DNA of 64,000 nt, taken from assembly GCF_016863515.1 (NCBI RefSeq), contig NZ_BOPA01000011.1, forward strand, positions 146,233-210,232, given 5' to 3'. Below are positions 35,743 to 45,352 of this stretch, piece by piece. The notes below the pieces were generated by a model. It had not been told where the DNA came from and did not search any database. It worked only from the letters and a program-made list of their open reading frames with translations. Both the position numbers and the translations under genes were made by a program. The number at the start of each line of letters is the position of its first letter. The first letter of the stretch is position 1. The DNA comes from Micromonospora gifhornensis. Lineage in GTDB: Bacteria; Actinomycetota; Actinomycetes; Mycobacteriales; Micromonosporaceae.

Positions 35743-37887
35743 GTGGACTTTCCCGAGCTGGCCGCCCGCACCCGCCGGTTCAGCCATGGGGCGCCGCGCG
35801 CCGTCACCGTGGCCGACGACGGCGCCCGGGTGATCTTCCTACGTTCCAACGGCCCCGAGGACCCGGCCGACGCGCTGTGGCAACTGGACGTCGCCACCGG
35901 CGAGGAGTGGCTGGTCGCCTGCCCGGTGACCCTGCTCGGCGCGGAGGCCGACCTCGCCGCGCTGAGCCCCGGGGAGCGGGCCCGCCGTGAGCGGCTCCGG
36001 CTGACCGCCGCCGGCATCGGCTCGTACGCCCTCGACGCCGCCGGGCGAGTGGCGGTGTTCGCGCTGGCCGGCCGGTTGTTCCGGGCCGACCTGGTGCACG
36101 GCGACGTGATCGAGGTGCCCGCCGTCGGGCCGGTCCTCGACCCCCGGCCGGACCCGACCGGTCAGCGGCTGGCGTACGTGACCGACGAGGCCGAGGGCGT
36201 ACGCCGGGGTCAGTTGCGGGTCGTGGACGCCGACGGCACCGACAGCATCCTCGCCGGCGAGGACTCCGGGGTGGTCTGGGGACTTGCCGAACACATCGCG
36301 GCCGAGGAGTTCCGACGGCACCGGGGCTACTGGTGGGCACCGGACGGTCGTTCGGTGCTGGCCGCCCGGGTCGACGAGACCCGCCTGCCGCACTGGCACC
36401 TGCACGATCCGGCGCAGCCGACAAGCCCGCCGACAAGCGTCGCGTACCCGGTGGCGGGTGGCCCGAACGCCGAGGTCAGCCTGCACCTGCTCGACCTCGA
36501 CGGCGGCTGGGTCGACGTGCACTGGGACCGGGAGACCTACCCCTACCTGACGGCGGTGCACTGGGCCGAGGGCCCGCCGCTGATCACCGTGTTGCGCCGC
36601 GCGCAACAGCACGGGCTGGTGCTCGCCATCGACCCGCGTACGGGTGAGACGCAGGTGCACGCCGAGTTGGCCGACCCGCGCTGGGTGGAGCCGATCGCGG
36701 GCACCCCGGCGCACCTGCCCGACGGGCGGGTGCTGGTCGGCGGCGAACTCGCCCACGACGGGTACGACGCCCGCTGCCTCTTCGCCGACGGCACCCTGCT
36801 CACCCCGCCGTCGCTGTACGTACGCCGGGTGGTCGGCCGGCTGGCCGCGATAAGCGGTCCGGCGGACCTGCTGGTGGAGGCAAGCGACGGTGAGCCGAGC
36901 GAGCAGCACCTGTTCCGGGTGCGCACCAGCATCGGCGGCGGGGTGGACGCCCGCCGGCTGACCAGCGACTCGGGCTGGCACACCGCCGCGGTCGGCGGTG
37001 ACGTGCTTGTCATCGGTACTGCCTCGCTTGATCACGCCGGGATCCGGTGGACCGTCCAGCAGGGCGACCGGGAGGTGGCCACCCTGCGGTCGCTCGCCGC
37101 CACCCCGAGCTACTCCCCGCTGCCCCTGCTGGAACGGGTGACCGACCGGCGGCTGCCCTCGGCGGTGCTCTACCCGGACAACCACGTCAGCGGTCGGCGT
37201 CTGCCGGTGCTGCTGGACATCTACGGCGGGCCGGGCCACCAGGAGGTGGTGGCCGCGCGGGCGGCGTGGCTGGAGCGGCAGTGGTGGGCCGATGCCGGCT
37301 TCGCGGTGGTGGTGGTCGACAACCGGGGTACGCCGGGCGTCGCCCCGTCGTACGAGAAGGCCATCCATCGGCGGGTGGCGGACGTGATCCTGACCGACCA
37401 GGTGGAGGCGTTGCACGCGTTGGCCGCCAAGCATCCGGATCTGGACCTGGACCGGGTGGCGGTGCGCGGCTGGTCGTTCGGCGGCTGGCTGGCCGGCCTG
37501 GCGGTGCTGCGCCATCCGGAGCTGTTCAAGTGCGGGATCGCCGGCGCACCGGTCACCGACTGGGCCCTCTACGACACCGCGTACACCGAGCGTTATCTGG
37601 GCATGCCCGACGACGGCCTGGACGTCTACGCCCACCACTCGCTCGTTGAGCTGGCCGCCGAGCCGGTCACCGACCCGGCCGACGCCCGGCCGCTGCTGCT
37701 GGTGCACGGCATGGTCGACGACAACGTGGTGGCCGCGCACACGCTGCGCCTGTCGGCGGCGTTGCTGGCCGCCGGCCGACCGCACTCGGTGCTGCCGCTG
37801 CCCGGCGCGACCCACATGGCCGCCGGTGGCATCTCCGAACGCCTGCTCCGCCTGGAACTCGACTTCCTCCGCACCCACCTGGAGTAG
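35743..37887 (+). CDS. S9-family prolyl peptidase (dipeptidyl peptidase IV-like)
   Basis: Predicted 714-residue serine peptidase of the S9 family. The N-terminal 450 residues form a beta-propeller, and LAEHIAAEEFRRHRGYWW with its Glu-Glu pair matches the DPP4-type site that binds the substrate N-terminus. The catalytic triad is Ser578 (GWSFGG), Asp659/660 (GMVDDNV) and His691 (GATHMA). It probably removes Xaa-Pro or related dipeptides in the cytosol, since there is no signal peptide. GTG start, 7 bases after TACCAT. It ends one base before the end of the convergent oppA, without a visible terminator. It could act on peptides brought in by the Opp transporter, which is an inference from position. 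Confidence 0.9.
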   Translation: MDFPELAARTRRFSHGAPRAVTVADDGARVIFLRSNGPEDPADALWQLDVATGEEWLVACPVTLLGAEADLAALSPGERARRERLRLTAAGIGSYALDAAGRVAVFALAGRLFRADLVHGDVIEVPAVGPVLDPRPDPTGQRLAYVTDEAEGVRRGQLRVVDADGTDSILAGEDSGVVWGLAEHIAAEEFRRHRGYWWAPDGRSVLAARVDETRLPHWHLHDPAQPTSPPTSVAYPVAGGPNAEVSLHLLDLDGGWVDVHWDRETYPYLTAVHWAEGPPLITVLRRAQQHGLVLAIDPRTGETQVHAELADPRWVEPIAGTPAHLPDGRVLVGGELAHDGYDARCLFADGTLLTPPSLYVRRVVGRLAAISGPADLLVEASDGEPSEQHLFRVRTSIGGGVDARRLTSDSGWHTAAVGGDVLVIGTASLDHAGIRWTVQQGDREVATLRSLAATPSYSPLPLLERVTDRRLPSAVLYPDNHVSGRRLPVLLDIYGGPGHQEVVAARAAWLERQWWADAGFAVVVVDNRGTPGVAPSYEKAIHRRVADVILTDQVEALHALAAKHPDLDLDRVAVRGWSFGGWLAGLAVLRHPELFKCGIAGAPVTDWALYDTAYTERYLGMPDDGLDVYAHHSLVELAAEPVTDPADARPLLLVHGMVDDNVVAAHTLRLSAALLAAGRPHSVLPLPGATHMAAGGISERLLRLELDFLRTHLE

Positions 37888-37888
37888 C

Positions 37889-39631
37889 TCAGGGCTTGAC
37901 GTGGGCGTCGATCAGGCAGGGGTAGCCGAAGACGCTGGAGACGAAGACACCGCCCACCTTCGAGCCGTGTACGAGGTATGCCACGTCGACGTAGAGCGGC
38001 ACCACCGGCGCGTGCTCCCGCATGATCCGCTCGTCGAGGCCGGCCCACTGCGGTGCCTGCGCGGCCGGTGGTAGGGCGAGGATCCGGTCGAACTCGGCGC
38101 TGATCGCCGGGTCGTCGAAGTACGACTCGTTGGTGTTGCCCGCGACCTTGATGCCGCGTCCGTCGTAGAGCACCGGCAGGATCGCCGCGCCGCTCGGCCA
38201 GTCGGCCGCCCAGGAGCTGAGGTACAGGTCCCAGGGGTTGTCCCGCTTCTTGATCTCGTCGAGTTTGGCGTCGTCCGGGATCGCCCGCATCGTGATCTTG
38301 AAGCCGGCCCGTTCCAGGTTCCCCTTGAGCTGCGTCGCCAGCTGCTGCTCGACCGAACTGTCGGCAGCGCCGAGAACCAGCTCCGGAGTCTGCCCGCCGA
38401 GCAGTTCCCGGGCCCGGTCCGGATCGCCGTTCGGGCCCGCCGGATAGGCGTCGTACGCCCGGTGGCCGATCGTGGCCGGCGGCATGAGCGTGGTGTTCGG
38501 CGCGGCCACGTGCGGTCCGCCGAGCACCTTGACCAGGCCCTCCCGGTCGATGGCGTAGTTGAGCGCCTGACGTACCCGCAGGTCGGTGACCCGCTGGTTG
38601 TTGATGACCAGATGGTTGGCGGTGGGGGTCGGGGACAGGATCGTCCGGGACCGCAGCGCGGCGTCGCCCGCGACCCGGGAGACGAGCGAGGCGGGGACGA
38701 AGTCCCACGACAGGGCGGCCTGATCGGCGCCGTTGTCGGCGATCACCCGGTTCGCCGCCGTGTCCGTGCTCGGGCCGAAGCTCCAGACGAACCGGTCCGG
38801 GTACTGGTGGCGGACCGGGTCGGTGGCCGGATCCCAGTGCTCGTTGCGCTCCAGCACGATCTCGACACCGGCCTGGAAGCGGGTCACCTTGTACGGCCCG
38901 GACGAGAACGGCGCGTGACCGAGGTTGATCCCGGTGTCCCGGTCCGCGGGCAGCGGCGCGGTGCTCGGCAACGACGCCGCGAACGGCAGGTCGCAGCGCG
39001 GCCGGGCGAACTCGAAGCGCAGCGTACGGTCGTCGGGCGTGGTCAGTCCCGGTGGCAGTGCGGTGCGGTTGGCCGCGAAATCCCACGCGGTGTCGTACTG
39101 CGGCGTGTCGGCGAGCCATTCCTGCAGGTAGGTGGGGCCGCCGGTGAGGTCCGGGTCGAACGAGCGGGCGATGCCGTACGCGATCTCCTTCGCGGTGACC
39201 GGGCGACCGTCCTCGAACCGCACCCCGTCCTTGATCTTGAACTCCCAGACCGTGCAGTCGTCCTCGACGTTGCTGCCGGGCGTCTCGGCGAGGTCGCCGA
39301 CCAGCACCAGGTTGCCCTGGCCGTCGTCCTTCCAGGTGGTCAGGGAGCGGGCGAACAGCGGTGCGGCCATCAGGCCGGCGAACGAGTACGTCCGCTGCGG
39401 GTCGAGGTGGGAGAGGGGTGTCTCCCGGATGATGGTGAAGGTGCCGCCAGCCCGGGCGCCCGGCACCTCGGGGGCCGGGCCCCACGAGTCCTTCGGGTCG
39501 GTGGCGATGACCCCGGTCTGTTGTCGGCCGGTGTCCACGGTGCTGCTCCCACCGGTGTTCGCAGAGCAGGCGCCGAGCACCGCCACCAGTGTGGTCGCGG
39601 TGCACAGCGCAGTCGCCAGGCGTGATCTCAC
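37889..39631 (-). CDS. oppA: Peptide ABC transporter, substrate-binding lipoprotein
   Basis: Predicted 580-residue solute-binding protein of the SBP_bac_5 (peptide/nickel) family. The lipobox is VLGACS, with the lipidated Cys at residue 22. The following Ser/Thr-rich linker leads to the binding domain from about residue 60. Family-typical segments are GGTFTIIRE, HLVINNQRVTDLRVRQALNY and WAADWPSG. GTG start with GGAGG 4 bases upstream. Last gene of a five-gene transport operon read on the minus strand (D-F-C-B-A), with 15 bases between it and oppB. Substrate is likely oligo- or dipeptides; the gene name reflects family similarity only. Confidence 0.9.
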   Translation of the reverse strand: MRSRLATALCTATTLVAVLGACSANTGGSSTVDTGRQQTGVIATDPKDSWGPAPEVPGARAGGTFTIIRETPLSHLDPQRTYSFAGLMAAPLFARSLTTWKDDGQGNLVLVGDLAETPGSNVEDDCTVWEFKIKDGVRFEDGRPVTAKEIAYGIARSFDPDLTGGPTYLQEWLADTPQYDTAWDFAANRTALPPGLTTPDDRTLRFEFARPRCDLPFAASLPSTAPLPADRDTGINLGHAPFSSGPYKVTRFQAGVEIVLERNEHWDPATDPVRHQYPDRFVWSFGPSTDTAANRVIADNGADQAALSWDFVPASLVSRVAGDAALRSRTILSPTPTANHLVINNQRVTDLRVRQALNYAIDREGLVKVLGGPHVAAPNTTLMPPATIGHRAYDAYPAGPNGDPDRARELLGGQTPELVLGAADSSVEQQLATQLKGNLERAGFKITMRAIPDDAKLDEIKKRDNPWDLYLSSWAADWPSGAAILPVLYDGRGIKVAGNTNESYFDDPAISAEFDRILALPPAAQAPQWAGLDERIMREHAPVVPLYVDVAYLVHGSKVGGVFVSSVFGYPCLIDAHVKP

Positions 39632-39646
39632 GTTGCCTCCACCCGT

Positions 39647-40633
39647 TCAGCCGAGCCGTACGCGCGGGTCGATTGCCGCGTACAGCAGATCCACAAGCAG
39701 GTTCGCCAGCACCACGAAGACCGCCGCGACAAGCACCGTCGCCATGATCATCGGCAGGTCGCCGGCGCGTACCGCATCCACCGCCGCCCGGCCCAGCCCT
39801 GGCAGACCGAAGGTCGTCTCGGTGATCACCGTGCCGCCGAGCGCCGCGCCGACGTCCAACCCGGCGACGGTGACCACCGGCGCGATGGCCGCGCGCAGCG
39901 CGTGTTTCCCGTACACCCGGGTGTTGCTCAGGCCCTTGGCCCGCGCGGTACGGACGAAGTCCTCGCTCAGCGTCTCCAGCAGCTGCGCCCGGAACAGCCG
40001 GGCGTAGATCGCGGAGTACAGGAAGGCAAGCGAACACCAGGCGAGCACCAACCCGCCCGCCCAGCGCAACGGGTCGGTCGCCAGCGGTGTGTACGCCGGC
40101 ACCGGCAACCAGCGCAGCGTGTAGACGAAGACCAGCAGCAGCACCGCGCCCACGACGTACAACGGCACCGAGGCCCCGGTCAGCGAGAAGCCGATCGCCG
40201 CCCGGTCCCACCAGCTGCCGGGACGCAGCGCGGAGACCATGCCCAGGCCGACGCCGAGCAGCAGCCATCCGATCGCCGCCGGCACGACGATGCTCACCGT
40301 CACCGGCAGCACCCGGGCCAGGGTGTCGGTGACCGCCTCGTTGTTCACGTACGACCAGCCCAGGCAGGGCGCGTCACAGCGGCCACCCTGCGCGCCACCC
40401 AGATCCCGCCCGGCGACGATGCCCTTCAGGTAGTTCGCGTACTGGTCGACGAGCGGATCACGCAGGCCCAACTCCTGGCGGACCCGTTCCAGCCGCTGCG
40501 GATCGCAGTTCTTCGGGCACATGCCGCTGACCGGGTCGCGGGGCAGCGCGAAGAACATTCCGAAGGTCAGCACGCTCACCGTGAACAGGGTGAGCACGGC
40601 GCCGAGCGCCCGCTTCAGCAGAAACCGCAGCAC
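39647..40633 (-). CDS. oppB: Peptide ABC transporter permease (OppB type)
   Basis: Predicted 328-residue inner-membrane permease. N-terminal helix (LLKRALGAVLTLFTVSVLTFGMFF) and five later ones; the EAA-loop for contacting the ATPase is seen in EDFVRTARAKGLSN. The pattern matches DppB/OppB: a large extracellular loop between helices 1 and 2, here about 100 residues with four cysteines that may pair. It follows oppC by 5 bases and precedes oppA by 15, so it belongs to the operon. The cysteine-containing loop (SGMCPKNCDPQ and GRCDAPCLGW) is longer than I expect of most DppB-like proteins. Confidence 0.9.
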   Translation of the reverse strand: MLRFLLKRALGAVLTLFTVSVLTFGMFFALPRDPVSGMCPKNCDPQRLERVRQELGLRDPLVDQYANYLKGIVAGRDLGGAQGGRCDAPCLGWSYVNNEAVTDTLARVLPVTVSIVVPAAIGWLLLGVGLGMVSALRPGSWWDRAAIGFSLTGASVPLYVVGAVLLLVFVYTLRWLPVPAYTPLATDPLRWAGGLVLAWCSLAFLYSAIYARLFRAQLLETLSEDFVRTARAKGLSNTRVYGKHALRAAIAPVVTVAGLDVGAALGGTVITETTFGLPGLGRAAVDAVRAGDLPMIMATVLVAAVFVVLANLLVDLLYAAIDPRVRLG

Positions 40634-40638
40634 GTCGA

Positions 40639-41631
40639 CTACCTCGCCGACCTGGGGTCGAGCGCGTCGCGCAGCGCGTCGCCGAACAGGTTGAACGCGA
40701 ACACCAGGGCGACGAGCGTGCCGCCGGGGAAGAGGACGAACGCCGGGTCGGTCTGCAGGTAGTCGAGGCTCTGGTAGATCATCCGGCCGAAGCTGGGCGT
40801 CGGTTCGGTCAGCCCGACACCGATGAACGACAGGGCCGCCTCGCCGGTGACGAACTGCGGCACCGCGAACGAGAAGGACACCAGGATCGGTGCCCAGGTG
40901 TTCGGCAGCAACTGCCGCACCAGCAGATGACCCAGCCCGGCCCCGCTGGCCCGGGCCGCCGCCACGAACTCCCGCTCGCGCAGCGCGATGACCTGCCCGC
41001 GTACCAGCCGGGCAGTGCTGGTCCAGCCGAACACGGCGAAGATTGCGATCAGCACGCCGACTCCGAAGGACGGCGGCACCTCGTCGCGCTGCCCGTAGAA
41101 GCGCAGCGCCAGGGTCGGGGTCAGGGCCAGCGCGACGATCAGGAAGGGCATGGCCAGGGTCAGGTCGGTGAGCCAGCTGACCACCGCGTCGAGCCAGCCG
41201 CCGAGGTACCCGGCCAGCCCGCCGAGCGCCGCCCCGATCAGGGTGCTGAGCACCGCCGCCGTGCAGGCGACGAAGAACGACGTACGCAGGCCGTACACCA
41301 GGCGGATGAAGATGTCCCGCCCGAGCCCCGGCTCCAGCCCGAAGAAGTGCTCACCGGAGACACCACCGGCGTGACCGAGGGGCATGCCGAACCCGTCCAG
41401 CCGGCGCTGGAACTGGTCGTGCGGACCGATGCCGTACGCCGCCTCGATCAGTGGCGCGGCCAGCGCCACCAGCACGAACAGCACAAGCACCGCCGCGCTG
41501 ACCAGGGCGGTGCGGTCGCGGCGCAGCCGCATCCAGGCGAGTCGGCCCGGTGAGCGGCCCACCGTCCGCCCCGCCGGAATCGGATCGCCGGTCCCGGTCC
41601 GCAGCGTCCCGTCCACCGGCGAAAGGCTCAC
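40639..41631 (-). CDS. oppC: Peptide ABC transporter permease (OppC type)
   Basis: Predicted 330-residue permease. After a polar N-terminus the first helix is about residues 34-55 ([23 protein letters not shown]), then a periplasmic segment with [19 protein letters not shown], a typical OppC/DppC sequence, and five C-terminal helices. The EAA-loop is [18 protein letters not shown]. The GTG overlaps the oppF stop as GTGA, so the start at 41631 is chosen over the longer frame to 41715. It pairs with OppB to make the membrane channel. Downstream gene begins 5 bases after the stop. Confidence 0.9.
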   Translation of the reverse strand: MSLSPVDGTLRTGTGDPIPAGRTVGRSPGRLAWMRLRRDRTALVSAAVLVLFVLVALAAPLIEAAYGIGPHDQFQRRLDGFGMPLGHAGGVSGEHFFGLEPGLGRDIFIRLVYGLRTSFFVACTAAVLSTLIGAALGGLAGYLGGWLDAVVSWLTDLTLAMPFLIVALALTPTLALRFYGQRDEVPPSFGVGVLIAIFAVFGWTSTARLVRGQVIALREREFVAAARASGAGLGHLLVRQLLPNTWAPILVSFSFAVPQFVTGEAALSFIGVGLTEPTPSFGRMIYQSLDYLQTDPAFVLFPGGTLVALVFAFNLFGDALRDALDPRSAR

Positions 41632-42596
41632 GCCGACGCCCCGGCGGGAAAGTGGCAGGCGGTCGCCTGGTTGCCGCCGTCGCGCCGGATCAGCGCCGGC
41701 TCCTGCACCGCACACCGCTCACGGGCGCTCGGGCAGCGGGTCCGGAACCGGCAGCCCGACGGCGGATCCAGCGGGCTGGGCACCTCACCGGTCAGCCGGA
41801 CCCGCCCGGCCCGGTCGCGCCGCGCCACGTCCGGCACCGCCGACAACAACGCCCGGGTGTACGGATGCTGCGGACGCCGGCAGATGTCGTCCCGGTCGCC
41901 GATCTCGACGATCCGGCCGAGGTACATCACCGCGATGCGCTGGCAGAAGTGCCGGACCACGGCCAGGTCGTGGGAGATGAGGACGAACGCCAGGCCGAGT
42001 TCGCGTTGCAGCCGGCGCAGCAGGTTGACCACCTGGGCCTGGACCGACACGTCCAGGGCGGAGACCGGCTCGTCGGCCACCACCAGCCGTGGCCCGGTCG
42101 CCAGGGCGCGGGCGATGCCGACGCGTTGGCGCTGACCGCCGGAGAACTCGTGCGGGTAGCGGTTGTCGTGCTCCGGGTCCAGGCCGACAAGTTCCATCAG
42201 CTCCCGCACCCGGGCCCGGATGCCGTCCGGCGGAGTGATCCGGTTGACCTGTAACGGCATCGCGATGATCTGGCCGGCGGTGTGCCGAGGGTTCAGCGAG
42301 GCGTACGGATCCTGGAAGATGATCTGCATCTGCGGCCGGAGCGGACGCAACGCCCGCCGCCCGGCACGGCTGATGTCCTGTCCGGCGAACTCGATGCGCC
42401 CTCCGGTCGGCTCCAGCAGCCGCACCAGCAGCCGGGCGGTGGTGCTCTTGCCGCAGCCGGACTCCCCGACCAGGCCGAGTGTCTCGCCCGCCCGCACCTC
42501 GAAGTCCAGCCCGTCCACCGCCCGCAGCAGGCCGCCGCGTACCGGAAAATGCTTGGTCAGCCCACGCACCCGCAGCAGCGGCTCGCCGGCCGTCAT
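41628..42596 (-). CDS. oppF: Peptide ABC transporter ATP-binding protein (OppF type)
   Basis: Predicted 322-residue ATPase. Walker A is GESGCGKST at residues 44-52, the Q-loop is [12 protein letters not shown], the signature is [16 protein letters not shown], and Walker B is [13 protein letters not shown]. The C-terminal extension with [14 protein letters not shown] is the oligopeptide/dipeptide transporter extension that often binds an iron-sulfur cluster in this family. The ATG overlaps the upstream oppD stop as ATGA, and its own stop overlaps the oppC GTG as GTGA, so translation of three genes is coupled. Powers import together with OppD. Confidence 0.92.
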   Translation of the reverse strand: MTAGEPLLRVRGLTKHFPVRGGLLRAVDGLDFEVRAGETLGLVGESGCGKSTTARLLVRLLEPTGGRIEFAGQDISRAGRRALRPLRPQMQIIFQDPYASLNPRHTAGQIIAMPLQVNRITPPDGIRARVRELMELVGLDPEHDNRYPHEFSGGQRQRVGIARALATGPRLVVADEPVSALDVSVQAQVVNLLRRLQRELGLAFVLISHDLAVVRHFCQRIAVMYLGRIVEIGDRDDICRRPQHPYTRALLSAVPDVARRDRAGRVRLTGEVPSPLDPPSGCRFRTRCPSARERCAVQEPALIRRDGGNQATACHFPAGASA

Positions 42597-43621
42597 CGCG
42601 TCACCCCGGCAAAGTCCCGGGCGTACCGCCGGGCGCGCTGCTCGTCGCCGAGGTGGCAGGCCACCCGGTGGCCGGGTGCCCCGGCGCTACGCAACTCGGG
42701 TCGCTCGACCCGGCAGCGGCCGTTCGTGTCCGCGGCGTAGCGGCAGCGTGGGTGGAAGGCGCAGCCGGCCGGCACGTCGGTCAGGCTCGGCGGGCTGCCC
42801 GCGATCGCCGCCAGGTCCGTCGCCGGGTCGCCGTGCCACGATGGCACGCTGGAGAGCAACCCCCAGGTGTACGGATGCTGCGGCCGGCGCAGCACCTGCT
42901 CGGCGCTGCCCTGCTCGACGGCCCGGCCGGCGTACATCACAAGCACGTCGTCGGCGACCTGGGCGACCACCCCGAGATCGTGGGTGACCAGCAGGATCGC
43001 GGTGTCGAACTCGACCTGAAGGTCGGCCAGCAGGTCCAGGATCCGGGCCTGCACGGTGACGTCCAGCGCCGTCGTCGGCTCGTCGGCGATCAGCAGGGCC
43101 GGATCGTTGACAAGCGCCATGGCGATCATCGCCCGCTGTCGCATGCCACCGGAGAACTCGTGCGGATACTGGTCGTAGCACCGTTGCGGCTGCGCAATGC
43201 CCACCCGGCCGAGCAGCTCCACCACGTGTCGCCGGGTCTGCGCCCGACCGGCCCGCCGGTGATGCACCCGGTACGCCTCGGCGATCTGCCGACCGACCGG
43301 ATAGTACGGGTGCAGCGCCGACAGCGGATCCTGAAAGATCATCGCCATGTCCCGGCCGCGCAGCCGGCGCACCTCGGCCTCCGGTCGGCCGACCAGTTGA
43401 CGCCCGCCGAGGGTGATCCGCCCGGCGACGGTGGCCTGCCGGGCGTCGAGCAGACCGAGGACGGCCAGCGCGGTGACGCTCTTGCCCGAGCCGGACTCGC
43501 CGACCACCGCGAGGGTGCGCCCGCGCTGCACTGCGAACGAGAGACCGTCGACGGCGCGCACCGCCCCGTCGCGGCCGGTGAAGCTGACCCGTAGGTCGTC
43601 GACGCACAGATAAGGGACCAC
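42593..43621 (-). CDS. oppD: Peptide ABC transporter ATP-binding protein (OppD type)
   Basis: Predicted 342-residue ATPase. Walker A is GESGSGKS at residues 41-48, the Q-loop [15 protein letters not shown], the signature [16 protein letters not shown] and Walker [14 protein letters not shown]. The C-terminal [10 protein letters not shown] with further cysteines is the OppD-type extension. It is the first gene of the opp-like operon. GTG start with GGAGGGAG upstream. The 175-base gap to the divergent tldD gene holds both promoters. No dedicated regulator is next to it, and no substrate-specific enzyme besides the S9 peptidase on the far side. Confidence 0.92.
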   Translation of the reverse strand: MVPYLCVDDLRVSFTGRDGAVRAVDGLSFAVQRGRTLAVVGESGSGKSVTALAVLGLLDARQATVAGRITLGGRQLVGRPEAEVRRLRGRDMAMIFQDPLSALHPYYPVGRQIAEAYRVHHRRAGRAQTRRHVVELLGRVGIAQPQRCYDQYPHEFSGGMRQRAMIAMALVNDPALLIADEPTTALDVTVQARILDLLADLQVEFDTAILLVTHDLGVVAQVADDVLVMYAGRAVEQGSAEQVLRRPQHPYTWGLLSSVPSWHGDPATDLAAIAGSPPSLTDVPAGCAFHPRCRYAADTNGRCRVERPELRSAGAPGHRVACHLGDEQRARRYARDFAGVTR

Positions 43622-43784
43622 AATCGCTCCCTCCGCGCCCCCGAGGAAGGGAAACTACAGCAGAACCGTGAGAGCCGAAAATAAGTTACGCACCCCTTGC
43701 TGCTCGGACAGGATCGCACGCATCCGATCGGCCTCGCTGACCCGCTCGTCGCACCACTGTGCTGACGTTTGTCGGCGACTCGCC

Positions 43785-43790
43785 TAGGGT
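43785..43790 (+). promoter_or_regulatory. -10 box for leaderless tldD
   Basis: TAGGGT with 6 bases to the ATG at 43797. A CTGACG 17 bases upstream (43762-43767) is a fair -35 box. Confidence 0.5.
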
Positions 43791-43796
43791 CGGATC

Positions 43797-45233
43797 ATGA
43801 GCGAGTTCGACGCGGCATCCGCCGCGGTACAGGCCGCCCTCGACGCGGGCGCCCGGTATGCCGACGCCCGGGTGATGCACCGACGCTACGAGTCGATGTC
43901 GGCGCGCAACGGCGAGATCGAGGCGTTGACCCAGGACGAGAGCGTCGGTCTGGGCGTACGCGCCCTGGTCGGTGCGAGCTGGGGTTTCCACGCCGTACCG
44001 GAACTGTCCGACCGGGCCGCCCGCGACGCGGGCCACCGGGCCGCGCGGACCGCCGCCGCGAGTGGCCTGGTGCCGGGCCCGAGAGTCGACCTCGTCGCCG
44101 GCACGCCGGCCACCGCGAGCTGGTCGTCACCCTGCACGGTGGACCCACTCGGCGTCTCCCTGGCCACAAAGGGTGACCTGCTGGTGGCCGCCACCACCAC
44201 AATGGCCGATCATGGCGCCGACCTCGCCGAAGGGCTCTACCAGGTCTGGGACACCACGAAGTGGTTCGTCTCCAGCGAGGGCCACCGCATCGACCAGCAC
44301 ATCCGCGAATGCGGCGGCGGCATCTCGGCCACCTCGATCGGTGAGAACGAGACGCAGCGCCGGTCGTGGCCGAGCTACCGGGGCCAGTACGGCACCACCG
44401 GCTGGGAACTTGTCGACTCGCTCGACCTGACCGCCCATGCGGCGCGCGTCGCCGAAGAGTCACGGGAGCTGCTGACCGCGCCGCTCTGCCCGGCCGGCGA
44501 GACGGACCTGATCCTCGGCGGCGAGCAGTTGGCGTTGCAGATCCACGAGTCCGTCGGGCACGCCATCGAGCTGGACCGCATCCTCGGCTGGGAGGCGGCC
44601 TTCGCCGGCACCTCGTGGCTGGACCTCGCCCAGCTCGGCTCGCTGCAGTACGGCTCGGAGCTGATGAACATCACGATCGACCCGACCATCCCGGGCGCAC
44701 TGGGCAGCTTCGGCTACGACGACGAGGGCTCACCGGCGGTGCGGCGCGACGCGGTGCGCGCCGGGCGGTGGGTGGGCGTGCTGGCCGGGCGGGACTCGGC
44801 CGCCGTCGCGGGCCTGGACTACGGCGGCAGCGTACGCGCCGACGGCTGGGCGCGGCTGCCGATGGTGCGGATGACGAACGTCGGCCTGGAACCGGGCCCG
44901 CACACGCTTGACGAGATCATCGCCGCCACCGACGAGGGGGTGCTGATGGACATCAACCGGTCCTGGTCCATCGACGACAAGCGGCTGAACTTCCAGTTCG
45001 GTTGCGAGATCGGGTGGGAGATCCGCAACGGCCGGCGCGGGCGGATGCTGCGCAACCCGACGTACACCGGCATCGGGCCGAGGTTCTGGCGCTCGATGGA
45101 CATGCTCTCCTCCGAGATCGTCCCGTGGGGCACGCCCAACTGCGGCAAGGGCCAACCCGGCCAGATCGGGCACACCGGCCACCCGGCCGCCCCGGCCCGC
45201 TTCCGCAACGTCCGAGTGGGAGTCAAGGCGTGA
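43797..45233 (+). CDS. tldD: TldD-family metallopeptidase
   Basis: Predicted 478-residue TldD subunit of the TldD/TldE (PmbA) peptidase. The zinc motif HExxxH is HESVGH at residues 250-255, with more ligands expected in the C-terminal part. The N-terminal 200 residues form the family's flattened beta domain. In E. coli the heterodimer digests unfolded peptides and matures some RiPPs such as microcin B17. The ATG is 6 bases after TAGGGT, without a Shine-Dalgarno sequence. The stop overlaps a GTG of a repeat-encoded small ORF that leads to pmbA. No RiPP modification enzyme is close, so a housekeeping role is more likely. Confidence 0.92.
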   Translation: MSEFDAASAAVQAALDAGARYADARVMHRRYESMSARNGEIEALTQDESVGLGVRALVGASWGFHAVPELSDRAARDAGHRAARTAAASGLVPGPRVDLVAGTPATASWSSPCTVDPLGVSLATKGDLLVAATTTMADHGADLAEGLYQVWDTTKWFVSSEGHRIDQHIRECGGGISATSIGENETQRRSWPSYRGQYGTTGWELVDSLDLTAHAARVAEESRELLTAPLCPAGETDLILGGEQLALQIHESVGHAIELDRILGWEAAFAGTSWLDLAQLGSLQYGSELMNITIDPTIPGALGSFGYDDEGSPAVRRDAVRAGRWVGVLAGRDSAAVAGLDYGGSVRADGWARLPMVRMTNVGLEPGPHTLDEIIAATDEGVLMDINRSWSIDDKRLNFQFGCEIGWEIRNGRRGRMLRNPTYTGIGPRFWRSMDMLSSEIVPWGTPNCGKGQPGQIGHTGHPAAPARFRNVRVGVKA

Positions 45234-45280
45234 GCGCGAGGAGTGAGCCGTTCCTGCGAGCCCCGCAGTCGCGAACGAAG
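45230..45280 (+). repeat. 51-bp direct repeat, copy 1
   Basis: Starts GTGAGCGCGAGGAGTGAG and ends GCGAACGAAG. It begins on the last bases of tldD and contains GAGGAG. I recall very similar repeats between coupled genes of Micromonospora (memory, not searched). Confidence 0.9.
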
Positions 45281-45352
45281 AGTGGCACCGTGAGCGCGAG
45301 GAGTGAGCCGTTCCTGCGAGCCCCGCAGTCGCGAACGAAGGTGGATTCATGA
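45230..45352 (+). CDS. Repeat-encoded small ORF joining tldD and pmbA
   Basis: A 40-residue reading frame made of two copies of VSARSEPFLRAPQSRTK separated by SGT and followed by VDS. Its GTG overlaps the tldD stop (GTGA) and its TGA overlaps the pmbA ATG (ATGA). It therefore could carry ribosomes from tldD to pmbA. The protein sequence is just the translation of a dispersed repeat, so a function of the peptide is doubtful; I rate it as a possible translational link and not a proven gene. Confidence 0.35.
   Translation: MSARSEPFLRAPQSRTKSGTVSARSEPFLRAPQSRTKVDS
45290..45340 (+). repeat. 51-bp direct repeat, copy 2
   Basis: Identical to copy 1 over 51 bases; 9 bases separate the copies, so the period is 60 bases, a multiple of 3. 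It ends 8 bases before the pmbA ATG. Confidence 0.9.

Noticed and set aside
35839..37878. 679-codon open frame on the minus strand
   Set aside because: Shadow of the S9 peptidase, which has a full catalytic triad on the plus strand.
45230..45340. Two identical 51-bp repeats with a 9-base spacer as a CRISPR remnant
   Set aside because: The spacer is too short, there are only two copies, no cas genes are present, and the unit has start/stop overlaps with coding genes.
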